DNA of 64,000 bases from Myotis daubentonii (lineage: Eukaryota > Chordata > Mammalia > Chiroptera > Vespertilionidae). A model generated the notes under the pieces. The model worked only from the letters and a program-made list of their open reading frames with translations. It did not search any database and had not been told where the DNA came from. Position numbers and translations under genes: made by a program. Positions 40,101 through 50,040 of the stretch are shown piece after piece. How positions within the stretch are numbered: the first letter of the stretch is position 1; every line of letters starts with the position of its first letter. Where the stretch lies: NCBI RefSeq assembly GCF_963259705.1, contig NC_081844.1, forward strand, positions 19,329,715-19,393,714, written 5' to 3'.

Positions 40101-43100
40101 AGGCTGCAGGCCATGGTGGTGTGGCGATGGGGTATCTGGGGGCAAGGACAGCCCTGTGGCCCCAGAGGCCCACTTACCTCCCCAGGTCTGAAGCCAGGAA
40201 CTGCAGGGCCAGAACCTGAGCTCCCAGGGCTGGGAAGTGTCCCTGGAGTCAGAGGCTGGGAAGACCCCAGAGCCATGAGGACAAGGACGGCGGTGGAGGC
40301 AGGCGCTCTCCCACTCATGTGCATGGGCTCTAGCCTTCTGCCTGGATTCCAGTCTTGGTCCCCATGCCCACAGTAGCCCCCCAGGTTACAAAGGAAGAAG
40401 CTGCTGGGGGCCTTAGCCAGGTTGGAGCTGTCTTGAGCCGGAGGGCAGCATGCCCCTAGGGTTTGCCATGCCAGAGTGCAGCACAGCATAAGACAGCCCC
40501 TACCCCTGGTCCATCCTTCTGCATGGTTCACACTCCAGCGGGCAGACTAGTGGGCATGGCCCCTCCCCTCACCTACACAGTTCCATGACCTGTTTCCTGT
40601 AATGGGACACTGGAGCTTCCACATCAGCTGGAAGCTCTCTCCTGGTTTTCTTGCCACATGACAGGCAGCAGGTGCATGCTGGGGTCCAACCTCAGCTGGT
40701 CCAGGGGTCCCCAAAGGTGTGGACGGAGTCAGGGAAGAAGGAATGACACGGAGACAGCGTTCAGTTGATCAGCAGCCTAGCCAGGATCTCTAGCCAGGCT
40801 CTCCAGCCAGGTTCAGTCACCAGGTTCTAGTCAGGTTCTCTTGCCAATTTCTGTAGTCAGGTTCAGTCCAGGATCTTTTGCCATGTTTTCTCCAGCGAAG
40901 TTCTTCTGTCTCTAGGTTCTGTGTAGGTTCTGTCTTCTAAGTTCTGTGTCTTGCTGTCTTGTTACATCTGTATTTATACCAGTTGATTCCAATCCTATCA
41001 ATCTCTATTCCAAAGGTTAGGACGTTTCTTATCTCCATTCCAGGGAGTAAAGATTATGTAGCTTAAGCATGATTGTTCGTAGTTAAAGTGATTAATTACT
41101 CGCCTGGCACTTAGTTGAGGGGTTTTATTCCCTCCCTAACTTCAGGGGAAAATCCCTACCTGGGGAAGCAACCTTTCTCAGAGAGGAGACCTTGTTTAAA
41201 ACACATAGTGCCAAGAAGGTGAGCAAACATATTAAGAACAGTATGCCGCCGAAACCAGTTTGGCTCAGTGGATAGAGCGTCGGCCTGCGGACTGAAAGGT
41301 CTCAGGTTCGATTCCGGTCAAGGGCATGTACCTGGGTTGCGGGCACATCCCCAGTAGGGAGTGTGCAGGAGGCAGCTGATCGATGTTTCTCTCTCATCGA
41401 TGTTTCTAACTTTCTATCTCTCTCCCTTCCTCTCTGTGAAAAATCAATAAAATATATTTAAAAAAAAGAACAGTATGCCATATATGCCAGGTCCTTTGAA
41501 ACAGCAAGGCTGGACCGGCTCCTGGCAGGTGCAGGGGCAGCTCCATTATGGCCCTAGCAGACAGTGCTGCAGTGCATGGCCTGGCATGCATCTGTCTTTC
41601 TGCACATGGCCAGTAGGTCTGTGTCCACTTGTAGAACCACCTACGGGGTTCGGGGAAAGTTTGGTCCAGCCTCCAGAGTCATAAGCCTAGAAACGTGGCT
41701 CCTCTGGGAGTTCCCTCTGTGACCAGGTGGTTGGGAGGAGAGGCTGGGATGAGGTTTGAAATCCCTTGGGCAGTGGGTGGCAGAGTCCAGAGACCCTAGG
41801 GGTTAAGGTCCCAGGGGAGCCCTGGTTGGTGGGCGCTAAACTACTGCCATGGAAAGCAGAGTGAGGTTCCTGCAGGGAGTGTACTGAGCCTGGCCTGTCC
41901 TTGGCTGAGGGAGAGCCAATCAAGGAGCAGCCAGCCCCAGCCCTGGCCTCCAGCTTCCATGGAATCCTTCTGTTTCTGTCTGGCTGTACTTTGCATCCCC
42001 ATGGACTTGGCCCCTCGCCCACTCTTTCTGGGAAAGGAATGTGCAGGGCCTCGTGGGGTTCCTGTGTGGGATGGGAGCTCATGGACGTTCCTGGGAAGAG
42101 TTAGCCCTCGAATATTCCGTCTGACCCTCCGAGTGCTTATGCTGGGCCAGACCAGACTGCTGGTGAGTGTCAAGTGAGAGGACTGGGGATTTCAGGGAGC
42201 CTGGAAGGCAAGCCCTGTCAGGGACCAGAATTAGCTGGACAAGGAAAGGCGGGCACGGTGTGTGCAAAGTCCTAGAGGCAGGAAAGCCCTCCCTGTGTGT
42301 TCCAGAAAGTTTCATCTGGAAGGTGTGTTCAGTACCCAGAGAGGGCAGCCAGGGTGGGGCTGGATCTTGGGCGCTCAGAAGCCATACTGTGTTTGGGCCT
42401 GGTCCTTGGCCAAGGGACCCTGGCTGGGTTCTAAGCAGGGAGAGGTCTTGGTCTGATTTCTAAGGGTGTGGGGAGAGGAAAAGGCTACCCAGGCTTCTGG
42501 CTCTAGGCAGTAGGGGTGGGGCTGGGAAACTAACATGAGGCCCTAGGCTCCTACCCAAGGGCAGCAGGAGGGGACTTCAGGGAAAGGCCTTGTGCTGGTT
42601 CCAGGATATGGGGTTGCGGGGAGGGGTAGTCTGTATCCTAGGAACCACAGGGCTTTTTAAAAAATATATATTTCTTTATTGATTTCAGAGAGGAAGGGAG
42701 AAGGAGAGAGATAGAAACATCAGTGATGAGAGAGAATCATTGATTGGCTGCCTCCTGCACACCCCACACTGGGGATGGAGCCTGCAACTCAGGCATGTGC
42801 CCTTGGCCAGAATCGAACCTGGGACCCTTCAGTTCGCAGGCCGATGCTCTATCCACTGAGCCAAGCCGGCTAGGGTGGAACCACAGGGTTTTTACTTTGC
42901 AAGCCCCCTATCTCTCCAGCCTCAATTAGCTCCCCTGAAAATTGGCATCTTGGGGAGCTAACCCCGGCGAGCGCCAAACATGCCTCCCCTTTCCCCTCCT
43001 GGACCTCTTCACCTGTCACGTAGGATCTCTTCCTGCTGGCCTGTGTCCCACACCAAGCTCAGCCGCTGCCAGGAGATAGTTGGATGAATGAGTGAGTCAG

Positions 43101-43760
43101 CTCTAGGTCCAGCCCAGCAGATTGATCTGGTGCCCACACAGACCTGGGCTTTAAGCCCTCGTCTCCATACCTACCTGTGTCTGGGCATGGCATGGCACCT
43201 CCCTAGAAAAGGTTCCAGAAGGTGTGTTCTAGAAGGCTGGGGACAGGTGCAGACAGGAGGTGGGTTGTGGCAGCACCTGGTGCTTGGGGCAGCCCCCTAC
43301 CCTGGGCTTTGGGCTGCAGGTAACAAACCCCATCCCACACTGGAGGACAGATTGACGCCATCTCCCATGTAGCTCTGCTGCTCTTCCTCTTGTGCCAGGG
43401 GTGCTGAGGGTCTGTTAAGACCCCCTTTAGAGAGGCCTCGTGTCTTATCTGGGACTGTGAACTTGGCAGCCTACAGGGGTGATGCCAGAGATACAGGTGG
43501 CACCCAGCTGTCTGTACCCACCCTGAAGGGACCCGCATGGATCTGAGATCCCCACCCCCTGTTGTGCAGGATGGGGACAAGTTCTGGCGGATGCCCGAGT
43601 GCTACATCCGCGGCAGCACCATCAAGTACCTGCGCATCCCCGATGAGATCATTGACATGGTCAAAGAAGAGGTGGTGGCCAAGGGTCGTGGCCGTGGGGG
43701 CCTGCAGCAGCAGAAGCAGCAGAAAGGCCGTGGCATGGGGGGTGCTGGACGAGGTAGGTC

Positions 43761-43800
<40 letters not shown>

Positions 43801-45218
43801 GTGGCTGCAGCACGTGGCATCTATTTCAGCCCAGTGTTGACATTCTTGGCTGGTGCTCTCACAGTGCACAGGCCTGGCTCTGAGCCTCTCCCCTCAACTC
43901 CACCCCCCCCCCCCCCGCCGCCCCCCGCAGCAGAGCCAGCGGGGCTGTGACTCACACAGGGCTCTTCTGTGGAGTGGCTATTGCTGCTGACTGCCATCTG
44001 TCCCAGACCCCAACCCGGGGTCCCAGCTGAGTCCTTGGTGCCCAGTGGATTGATCTGGTGCCATGCAGACCTGGGCGTTAATCTCTCATCTCTGGGCATG
44101 GCCTGGCACCTCCCTGAGTCTCAGTTTCCCCTCTGTAGAGAGGATCTGGTGGTGCCCACCTGCTCAGGCTGCGGGCAAGGACCCCAACTCAGGGCCTGGC
44201 ACAGAACCCTTCCCTGCCCTGACTCCTTGATGCCAAGGTCACACCTTTTTTATAGACTCCCCTCACTGCCTCGACATGACAACTCTGGCATACAATTAAA
44301 TTTGTTGTGCAGTCAGCTGGGGCCTGAGCCTAGAGGCTGTCTGTAAGCCCCACCTTCCTGGTTGGGTGCCTGTTCTTGGAGTGGCCTGCCCTCTTCTCTT
44401 CTTATGTGTGGACCTTCTGAATGCCAGGCCTGGAGCCAGCTCTCAGCCAGACTCAGGTGACAGGGCACTCCAGGCAGAGGGTTGACAGAAACGGGGGGTT
44501 AGTGGGCCCTGAATTCTCAGGGGCTGTCTGATACCTAAGGCCAGGCTCTTTGCACTGGGGGGTACCACTGGTGACTAAGCTGCAAGGTGGGTGGGGGGAG
44601 TGGCCTGCACAGGCCACTCTGAAGAGAAGCCACCTTGGCAAAGCTGGTCTTGACCATGAGAGGTGAGATGGGGCACCCCGTGCCAGCATTGGTCGCTGGA
44701 CCTACAGGATGGTGTTAGTGTGCGGGAGGTCCTGGGTCCCCCGTGTACACCTTAGCCTCAGAGTTGGGGGGTCTCTGCTCCACCCCTGGCCAGAGTCCTG
44801 CCCCTGTCCTGGCTCCTGCTCCACTTACTCCATAGCCCAAGCCCCCACCCCAGCCCCCGTCCCTCTCTCCCAGGAAGCCTGACCCAAGCCTCGATGTGAC
44901 TTGTGGTCCTCCTCTATCCTTCCTCATACCCTTTGCAACCTGGGGGATCTGGTCTCTTCTGTCACTGAGGACATTCTCGAGCACCACCCATACCCAGCTC
45001 TGGTCAGACACTCCACCCCAGATTTTCAGCCTGCTTTTCCCCACTTTTCATAGGGGGGCCACGGAGACTCGGGGTGAGAATACCTTGGAGCCTGGCTCCC
45101 ATGCAGCCCCCGCTTCTGTCCTGCAGGTGTGTTTGGCGGCCGTGGCAGAGGCGGGATCCCAGGCACTGGCAGAGGTCAGCCAGAAAAGAAGCCCGGCAGG
45201 CAGGCGGGTAAACAGTGA
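34180..45218 (+). CDS. LSM4: U6 snRNA-associated Sm-like protein LSm4, five coding exons
   Basis: LSm4 is a subunit of the heteroheptameric Lsm2-8 ring that binds the U6 snRNA 3' end in the nucleus, and of the Lsm1-7 ring that promotes decapping and decay of mRNA in P-bodies. Coding exons are 34180-34182, 38139-38180, 39573-39671, 43570-43753 and 45127-45218. They total 420 nt, or 139 codons plus TGA, equal to the human length. All introns are GT/AG and the frame is continuous. The Sm fold covers about residues 1-75: Sm1 includes [20 protein letters not shown] and Sm2 includes [16 protein letters not shown]. The C-terminal tail after about residue 85 is RG/RGG- and Gln-rich, the part linked in this family to arginine methylation and P-body assembly. 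The start has a perfect GCCGCCACC-ATG context. Confidence 0.97.
34183..36228. other. LSM4: LSM4 intron 1, 5' part
   Basis: GC-rich at first with several gaaactgaggc words, possibly MIR-like pieces near 34310 and 34445. No additional exon is supported. Confidence 0.45.
36237..36461. mobile_element. LSM4: hAT-type MITE, 225 bp, in LSM4 intron 1
   Basis: Terminal inverted repeats cagcgatggcgaacct and aggttcgccatgactg (one mismatch), with 8-bp target copies gcctagtg and gcctaggg (7 of 8). The inside is AT-rich and non-coding. It matches a non-autonomous hAT family that I associate with vespertilionid bats. Confidence 0.85.
37640..37790 (+). repeat. LSM4: MIR SINE, LSM4 intron 1
   Basis: gagcctcagtttccccatct followed by gtaaagagggcgtgac. 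Confidence 0.68.
38139..38180 (+). CDS. LSM4: LSM4 coding exon 2
   Basis: Acceptor ...GCATTTCAG and donor GTATGT. Fourteen codons, [14 protein letters not shown], form the N-terminal helix of the Sm fold. Confidence 0.94.
38498..38985 (-). repeat. LSM4: Ancient antisense L1 in LSM4 intron 2
   Basis: Antisense L1 words (cacaatattgcacaaccatc, gaataatattccattgtg). Broken, non-coding. Confidence 0.72.
38994..39273 (-). repeat. LSM4: Older Ves SINE, minus strand, LSM4 intron 2
   Basis: Starts with the tail word aatcctcacccaagaat and ends with a diverged tRNA-like head (ggccagggct). Contains a (GTTT)n stretch. Confidence 0.75.
39573..39671 (+). CDS. LSM4: LSM4 coding exon 3
   Basis: Acceptor ...TCTCTCCAG and donor GTGAGT. 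Thirty-three codons from [10 protein letters not shown] to REVICTSR carry the Sm1 motif with the DNWMN RNA-contact loop. Confidence 0.96.
40677..41229 (-). repeat. LSM4: Probable ERV LTR, antisense
   Basis: On the minus strand a TATA-like ggtataaatacag (about 40974-40986) is followed by a tract of repeated gaacct/agagcc words and a typical LTR end. The ends look like TG...CA but no target duplication was found. It lies in LSM4 intron 3 and has no coding content. A class II type is a guess from the 3' end. Confidence 0.42.
41248..41465 (+). repeat. LSM4: Ves SINE, LSM4 intron 3
   Basis: Complete copy with target duplication aagaacagtatgcc on both sides. Confidence 0.92.
42653..42876 (-). repeat. 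LSM4: Ves SINE, minus strand, LSM4 intron 3
   Basis: Target duplication ggaaccacaggg (42641-42652 and 42877-42888). Confidence 0.9.
43570..43753 (+). CDS. LSM4: LSM4 coding exon 4
   Basis: Acceptor ...TTGTGCAG and donor GTAGGT. It encodes [16 protein letters not shown] through the Sm2 motif to the [10 protein letters not shown] tail, ending one base into a Gly codon. A (CA)n tract begins 8 nt after the exon end. Confidence 0.96.
43762..43799. repeat. LSM4: (CA)n microsatellite in LSM4 intron 4
   Basis: Pure CA run starting 8 nt after the last base of exon 4, right beside the 5' splice site. Confidence 0.95.
45127..45218 (+). CDS. LSM4: LSM4 terminal coding exon 5
   Basis: Acceptor ...GTCCTGCAG. 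It encodes [17 protein letters not shown] and the end [10 protein letters not shown], then TGA at 45216-45218. The RG repeats form the disordered methylatable tail. Confidence 0.96.
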
Positions 45219-45370
45219 GCTGGCCCTGCGTTACCCAGAGACTTAAGCCCTCCCCCAACAGGCCGCATGTCTGCTCCCGTCCATGAGTCTGTTCAGAACA
45301 GAAAAAAAGAGGCAGGTGTTGGGGGGACCCCACCTGTGCATCTTATGGTCCTCCTCTTTATGTTGTCTTT

Positions 45371-45578
45371 TTTTAAAATTGATTTTTGATAGAAGAAGGG
45401 AGAGAGAGAGAGAGAGAAACATGGATGTGAGAAAAACATCATCAATCTACTGCCTCCGGCATGTACCCTGACTGGGGATGGAACCCGCAACCTGGATATG
45501 TGCCCTGACTGGGAATTGAAACTGCAGCCTTTTGGTGTACAGGACAGTGCTCCAATCAACCAAGCCACATTGCCAGGC
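45371..45578 (-). repeat. LSM4: Older Ves SINE, antisense in the LSM4 3' UTR
   Basis: Reverse-complement SINE from aaaattgatttttgatag to ccacattgccaggc, between the LSM4 stop codon and its AATAAA. Confidence 0.82.
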
Positions 45579-45952
45579 ATTACGTTCTTTTTTTAAGCCA
45601 GCATTTCTGCAGTTGAAAATATTATTTGGTGGTTTTGATTTTGTGAAGCCGCAGCCAACTTGATTCCTGGAAGGCTCTGTGTGAATGCATCTGTAGCGCC
45701 TTCCCCTCGTGTTATCGGGGGCATTTTCCAAATAGGTTTGTTTTGCCTCTCTTATTGGATCCCTGTGTGGCAAACAGATGGGAAGTTTTCATTTTAAGGT
45801 CTTTGCACTGAGATTGACAGTCCAGGGAGTTTTCCTGAGACAGACCGGACACTGTTTTTTCAGAACAAATCCGCACAGACATGTGCCTCAGGTGCTGTGG
45901 TGGGGCCTTGGTGGGGCCTGTTCCTTTGCCTTTCTCCCTCTTGTGTTACAAA

Positions 45953-45958
45953 AATAAA
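45953..45958 (+). terminator. LSM4: LSM4 polyadenylation signal AATAAA
   Basis: Canonical hexamer 735 nt after the stop codon, downstream of the 3' UTR SINE. Confidence 0.6.
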
Positions 45959-46794
45959 AACAAAACAACTACCAACCACCAATCCCAAGTTTCTTTTGAA
46001 CCACTGGGCACATGATAGCATGTGGTATCCTCGGTAAGTCACAGCCCTGTAAGAAGTTTCCTTTCTAGGCCTGCAGCACATCTCACCGAGGGTAAGCACT
46101 TTCAACAGGACTTTTACCGTGTCCTACATTTTCTTATGAAAGGCAAGAGTTTCACGCATTGTGGATGGTGGTGCCTTGGAGAAGAGGGGAGAAGCTTAAG
46201 AAAACCCAAACATTACTCGAGGCAGTCGCCTTCTCTGTTTGGGTGAACGCTGGTGTGAATGGTTCTTGCAAAACAGCGGAGTGTTGGTGGCAAGGCTGGG
46301 CCCTGTCGGTGCCTGCTGGTTCCCACCCCCACCTCTCCTAGCATCATCACTCTACAGAAGGCCTCTGGGTTCCTGGTCCGCGGGGTTGGGAGCAGGCTCG
46401 TGACACAGGTGTTCTGTCTGGTGGAGCTTTGATGCAATGGGGGCTCTGGGATCAAGTGTCCCACGGGCTGTGATGGGAAGTCTTTTGGGGGCCTGCGCCT
46501 GGCAGTTTAACTGTGATTTGGACCAAGAGCGTCCGGAGGCGCCCAGCACCTTGTATCCTTCTGAAGTTCAGGGATGTGAGCCTGTCTGGTCACCACACTG
46601 CCCTTAGCCCCAGCCACCTGGCCCTGACCTTTCCAAAGGGCAGCTTGGCCAGCTGTCCTGTCATCTTACCCCAGACATAAACCACTGCCCTCACCCTGCA
46701 CTTAGGTGTCTGGGCTTCCTGAATGCCCTGCCTCGAGCTGGCTGTTAGGACAGCTCTGTTTGTCTTCTTCCTTATTGGTTTGAAGAAACCAGCC

Positions 46795-47763
46795 TCAAAC
46801 CCTCAGTAAGAGAAACCAAAAGTAAGGGGCCTCAGTCTTTCTGTCCTGATGGTCTGTCAGCAGACAATGCAGGATCCTCAAATGTGGCAGTGACCTCCTC
46901 CCCCTGGAGTTTGCTCCTGGTGGCCATGGGGAGCCTCCCTCGCTCAGGTGTGATTTAGCCTGGGGCCAAGAGCCCGTTTCTGGGACATGGATACAGCTGT
47001 GGGAGGTGTCTCTGTTGCTTTTCTGTGTCACCCTTGCCTGCACACACCTCCAAGTCATCCTTGATGCCTGCACTGAGCCCACCACAACCTCCAGGAGGTG
47101 TGACAGCAGCTGTCCTTCCCACCCGCCAATTGGACCTTGGTGCCAGGCACCTCCTGGCATTGGCAGTAAGTGTCTCCGGTGCTCAGCATGTGCCCCGGGG
47201 TCCTCTGCCACCCCCTGTGGACAAAGGGCTGGCTGGCTGCTTAGCCAGGGGAGGGGGGTTCGGGAGAAGGCCTGCTGTCCACTCAATGGGAGAGGCCACC
47301 TGCCACAGCAGGAGCAGAGGGCTGGCTTAGGACAGGAACAGGGGCCACAACCCATCCAGGTGCTTTTGGAGGAGAAAGTAGAGGTGGTCAGAGAAGGCGA
47401 GAAGGTGATGTGTGAGAAGGGCTTGAGGGAGGCAAGGGAGCCGGCTGTCTTGGGGGAGAGTTCAGATGGAGGGACAGCCCATGCAGAGCCTCTGTGCAGA
47501 TAGGTGATGGGAGCAGAGTGAAGGGGGGCAGGAAATGGGTTGGTGCAGGCCCCGAGATGGGAAGCGACAGAGGGCTCTGGAACACTGAGGGCTAGGGTGA
47601 CGCCAGGAGACCAGGAAGAGGTAGTTCTGGGGACTTGGAACTTCTTTATTGGTTTTAAGAAACCAGTGAAGCCCCTCCTGGAGCCATGAGGTGGAACAAG
47701 GAGAAAGGCTGCCATGAGGACCCAGGCAAATGGGCTGCCCGTTCCACAGTAAGCCCGGGGCAC
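46795..47763 (-). other. Unassigned 322-codon open frame
   Basis: The longest open frame outside the CpG islands and mobile elements. It is Ser/Pro/Leu-rich with no domain, signal peptide or membrane segment that I recognise. Related words tccttattggtttgaagaaac and tctttattggttttaagaaac lie at about 46768 and 47643. On the minus strand the second contains AATAAA, so a non-coding transcript end is possible. I do not call it a gene. Confidence 0.2.
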
Positions 47764-47783
47764 CGAGGGACCTTTCCACAGAG

Positions 47784-47842
47784 TGTGTGTGGGGGGGGGA
47801 GGGGGCGGGGGGGGGGGGAGAGACGGGGAGGGGGGGGCCTCA
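47784..47842. repeat. G-run cluster, G4-capable
   Basis: Several runs of six or more G on the plus strand within 60 bases, able to form quadruplexes. Similar C and G runs follow at 48380-48412 and 48444-48458. Confidence 0.8.
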
Positions 47843-48201
47843 ATGAGGGGACACAGTCAAACCAGCTCTGGAAGGACAGAAAGGCACTGGTCATGGGAGG
47901 AGAGCAGAGAACAGGTGGTGGGAACAGCAAGTGCAAGCTCCCGGAGATTCTATGGCCTGCTCCCATACTTAGGCACAGAGAGGATGGGTACCTGACCCAG
48001 GTCACATAGCTCCTCCCTGTTTCGTCCTTGAACTTAGGGGACCCATTTACCTTCTCTCAGTTCTGTTGTGTCAAGCAGAGTCAGGAGTCTAGAGTCAGTT
48101 GGGGCAGGGAAGAGGCAAGATAGCCTCCTGCTTAAAAATTCACTCCCCTTACTGTGGTTTCAACTGAGAGACAGGGTTCAAGGCACATAGGGGCCCTGCA
48201 G

Positions 48202-48205
<4 letters not shown>

Positions 48206-48236
<31 letters not shown>
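48206..48236. repeat. (CA)n microsatellite
   Basis: Pure run of about 31 bases in the LSM4-JUND interval. Confidence 0.93.
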
Positions 48237-48240
<4 letters not shown>

Positions 48241-49048
48241 CTGCTGGTAACAGAGTCTGAGTCTACCTCACGGGGCTGTTGGGAGAGTTACTGGAGGGAA
48301 TGCTTGGTATACAACAAACGCTCTATTCATGCTCGAAGCGCTCAGTGGTGCTTCAATGAGCACCTGTGGAGCGCCTGAGCCGCCCCCCCCCCCCGCCCCC
48401 CCCCCCCCCGTAAATCTCCAGGTCAGGATGATTGGCCCATTGTGGGGGGGGGGGGGGAGCAAGCAGTGATGCCATCCAATGGGCAATGGCCAGGCCGCTG
48501 TCCTCTATGCTCCAGAGGCTGGCACCAGATGCCTGGCCTGGTGAGCAGTCACCTCACAGGCCCCTTCCGGTCTAGGCCGTCACCCAGGGGTGACTCATCC
48601 TTGCCCCGCCTCCACTGGAACCAGGCACTGAAATAGTCACCCAGCTCACTCTCGGGAGTGGCCGTGGAAATATTTCAGGGCTACATTCAGTGCCTAAAAA
48701 TACTCAGCGGGTCCTCATGAGCCTTCCCCTCCTTCATTCCCTTCTGTTCCTTTGAAAACCATTCCTGTGAGCACCCCAGATCCTGTCCCTCCATGTTGTG
48801 ACCCTCCAGCACATTGAGTGTCCCTGGTGACCAGGGTTGGAGGTTGCCTCTAAATGCATGTGGACTGTGGTGCAGTGGCCGGCCTCCATTGTCACCATGG
48901 AGACCAGGATGCAGTTTTCCCCGGAACATTCTGGAAAAGCAACCTTTCCTGAAACCCCTAGAAGTCTTTCCTTGGAGGGGGATGCCTGGATGCAGCAACA
49001 CTATCCAGGGATATCTTAACTGTTTTCCTTAAAAATGAGAAAATTGTT

Positions 49049-49267
49049 TTTTTTAAAAATATATTTTTATTGATTTCAGAGAGGAAGGGAGAGGGAGATA
49101 GAAATATCAATCATGAGAGAGAATCATTGATTGGCTGCCTTCTGCATGCCCCCTACCGGGGATCAGCCCACAACCCAAGCATGTGCCCCTGACCAGAAAT
49201 GAACCAAACCTGGGCCCCTTAAGTCTGTAGGCCAATGCTCTATCCACTGAGCAAAACCAGCCAGGGC
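49049..49267 (-). repeat. Ves SINE, minus strand
   Basis: Target duplication gagaaaattgtt (49037-49048 and 49268-49279). Confidence 0.9.
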
Positions 49268-49489
49268 GAGAAAATTGTTCTTGTCCACAAGTCTGTAGAA
49301 AGCAGGCTCCCCAAAAGAGCCCTCAGCTGGACTGAACCCCACAGCCTCCCCTACTTGCTGTGAGACCCCTCAGAGATTGTAGGTCCTTCTTTCTCCCTCT
49401 CCCCTGGGGGGCAGACTGTCCTCTTCAAGGCACCCAGACGTCCTTGACATCATCCCAGCCATTCAGCCTCCTGTCACTCTGTGTCCTTA

Positions 49490-49641
49490 CAGAGAAGATG
49501 GGAGAGGGAGAGAGAGAAGCGGCTACCTCCTGCACCAGGGATCAAGCCGGCAACCCCGGGATGTACTCTGACCAGGAATCAGACTAGCAACTTTCGGTGC
49601 ACAGGACGACACCCAACCCACCGAGCCACATTGGCCAGGGC
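49490..49641 (-). repeat. Ves SINE fragment, minus strand
   Basis: Partial reverse copy from agagaagatgggagagg to cacattggccaggg. The 3' tail is missing. Confidence 0.75.
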
Positions 49642-49679
49642 CAGATGTCCTGCTTTTACCCAATGTCCTTTTTATTATT

Positions 49680-50040
49680 CCTAAGTGGGTAACATTCACT
49701 AACATAAAATTAACCATTTTAAAGTGAACAATTTGGTGCCCTTCACAATATTGTGCAACCAGGTCTATCTAGTTCCAGAACATTTTCATCCCAAAAAGAA
49801 ACCATATCTGTTCCCACCTCCACCAGCCCCTAAACCACAAATCTGCTTCCTGTATCTATGGATTTGGTTGTTCTGGACATTTCAAATAAATGAAATCATA
49901 CAACATGTGGCCTTTTGTGTCTGTTTCTCTCAGCATCATTTTCGAGGTTCCTCCACATTGTAGTGTGTCACTCCTTGTTGTGGCCGAATAATATTCCACT
50001 GTGTGGATGGACCGCATTGTGTATCCTTTAGCAGCTGGCT
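49680..50040 (-). repeat. Ancient antisense L1
   Basis: Antisense L1 words (cacaatattgtgcaaccag, gaataatattccactgtgtg). Broken. Confidence 0.7.

Larger units (their letters stand above)
45219..45975 (+). other. LSM4: LSM4 3' UTR with polyA signal
   Basis: The untranslated tail after TGA contains an antisense Ves-type SINE (about 45371-45578). AATAAA at 45953-45958, in an A/C-rich context, is the first good polyadenylation signal downstream. The exact cleavage site is inferred. Confidence 0.6.

Noticed and set aside
43537..43950. LSM4 exon 4 frame reading through into the CA repeat (SYTHTHTH end)
   Set aside because: The GTAGGT donor at 43754 and the matching acceptor at 45127 give the full conserved 139-codon protein.
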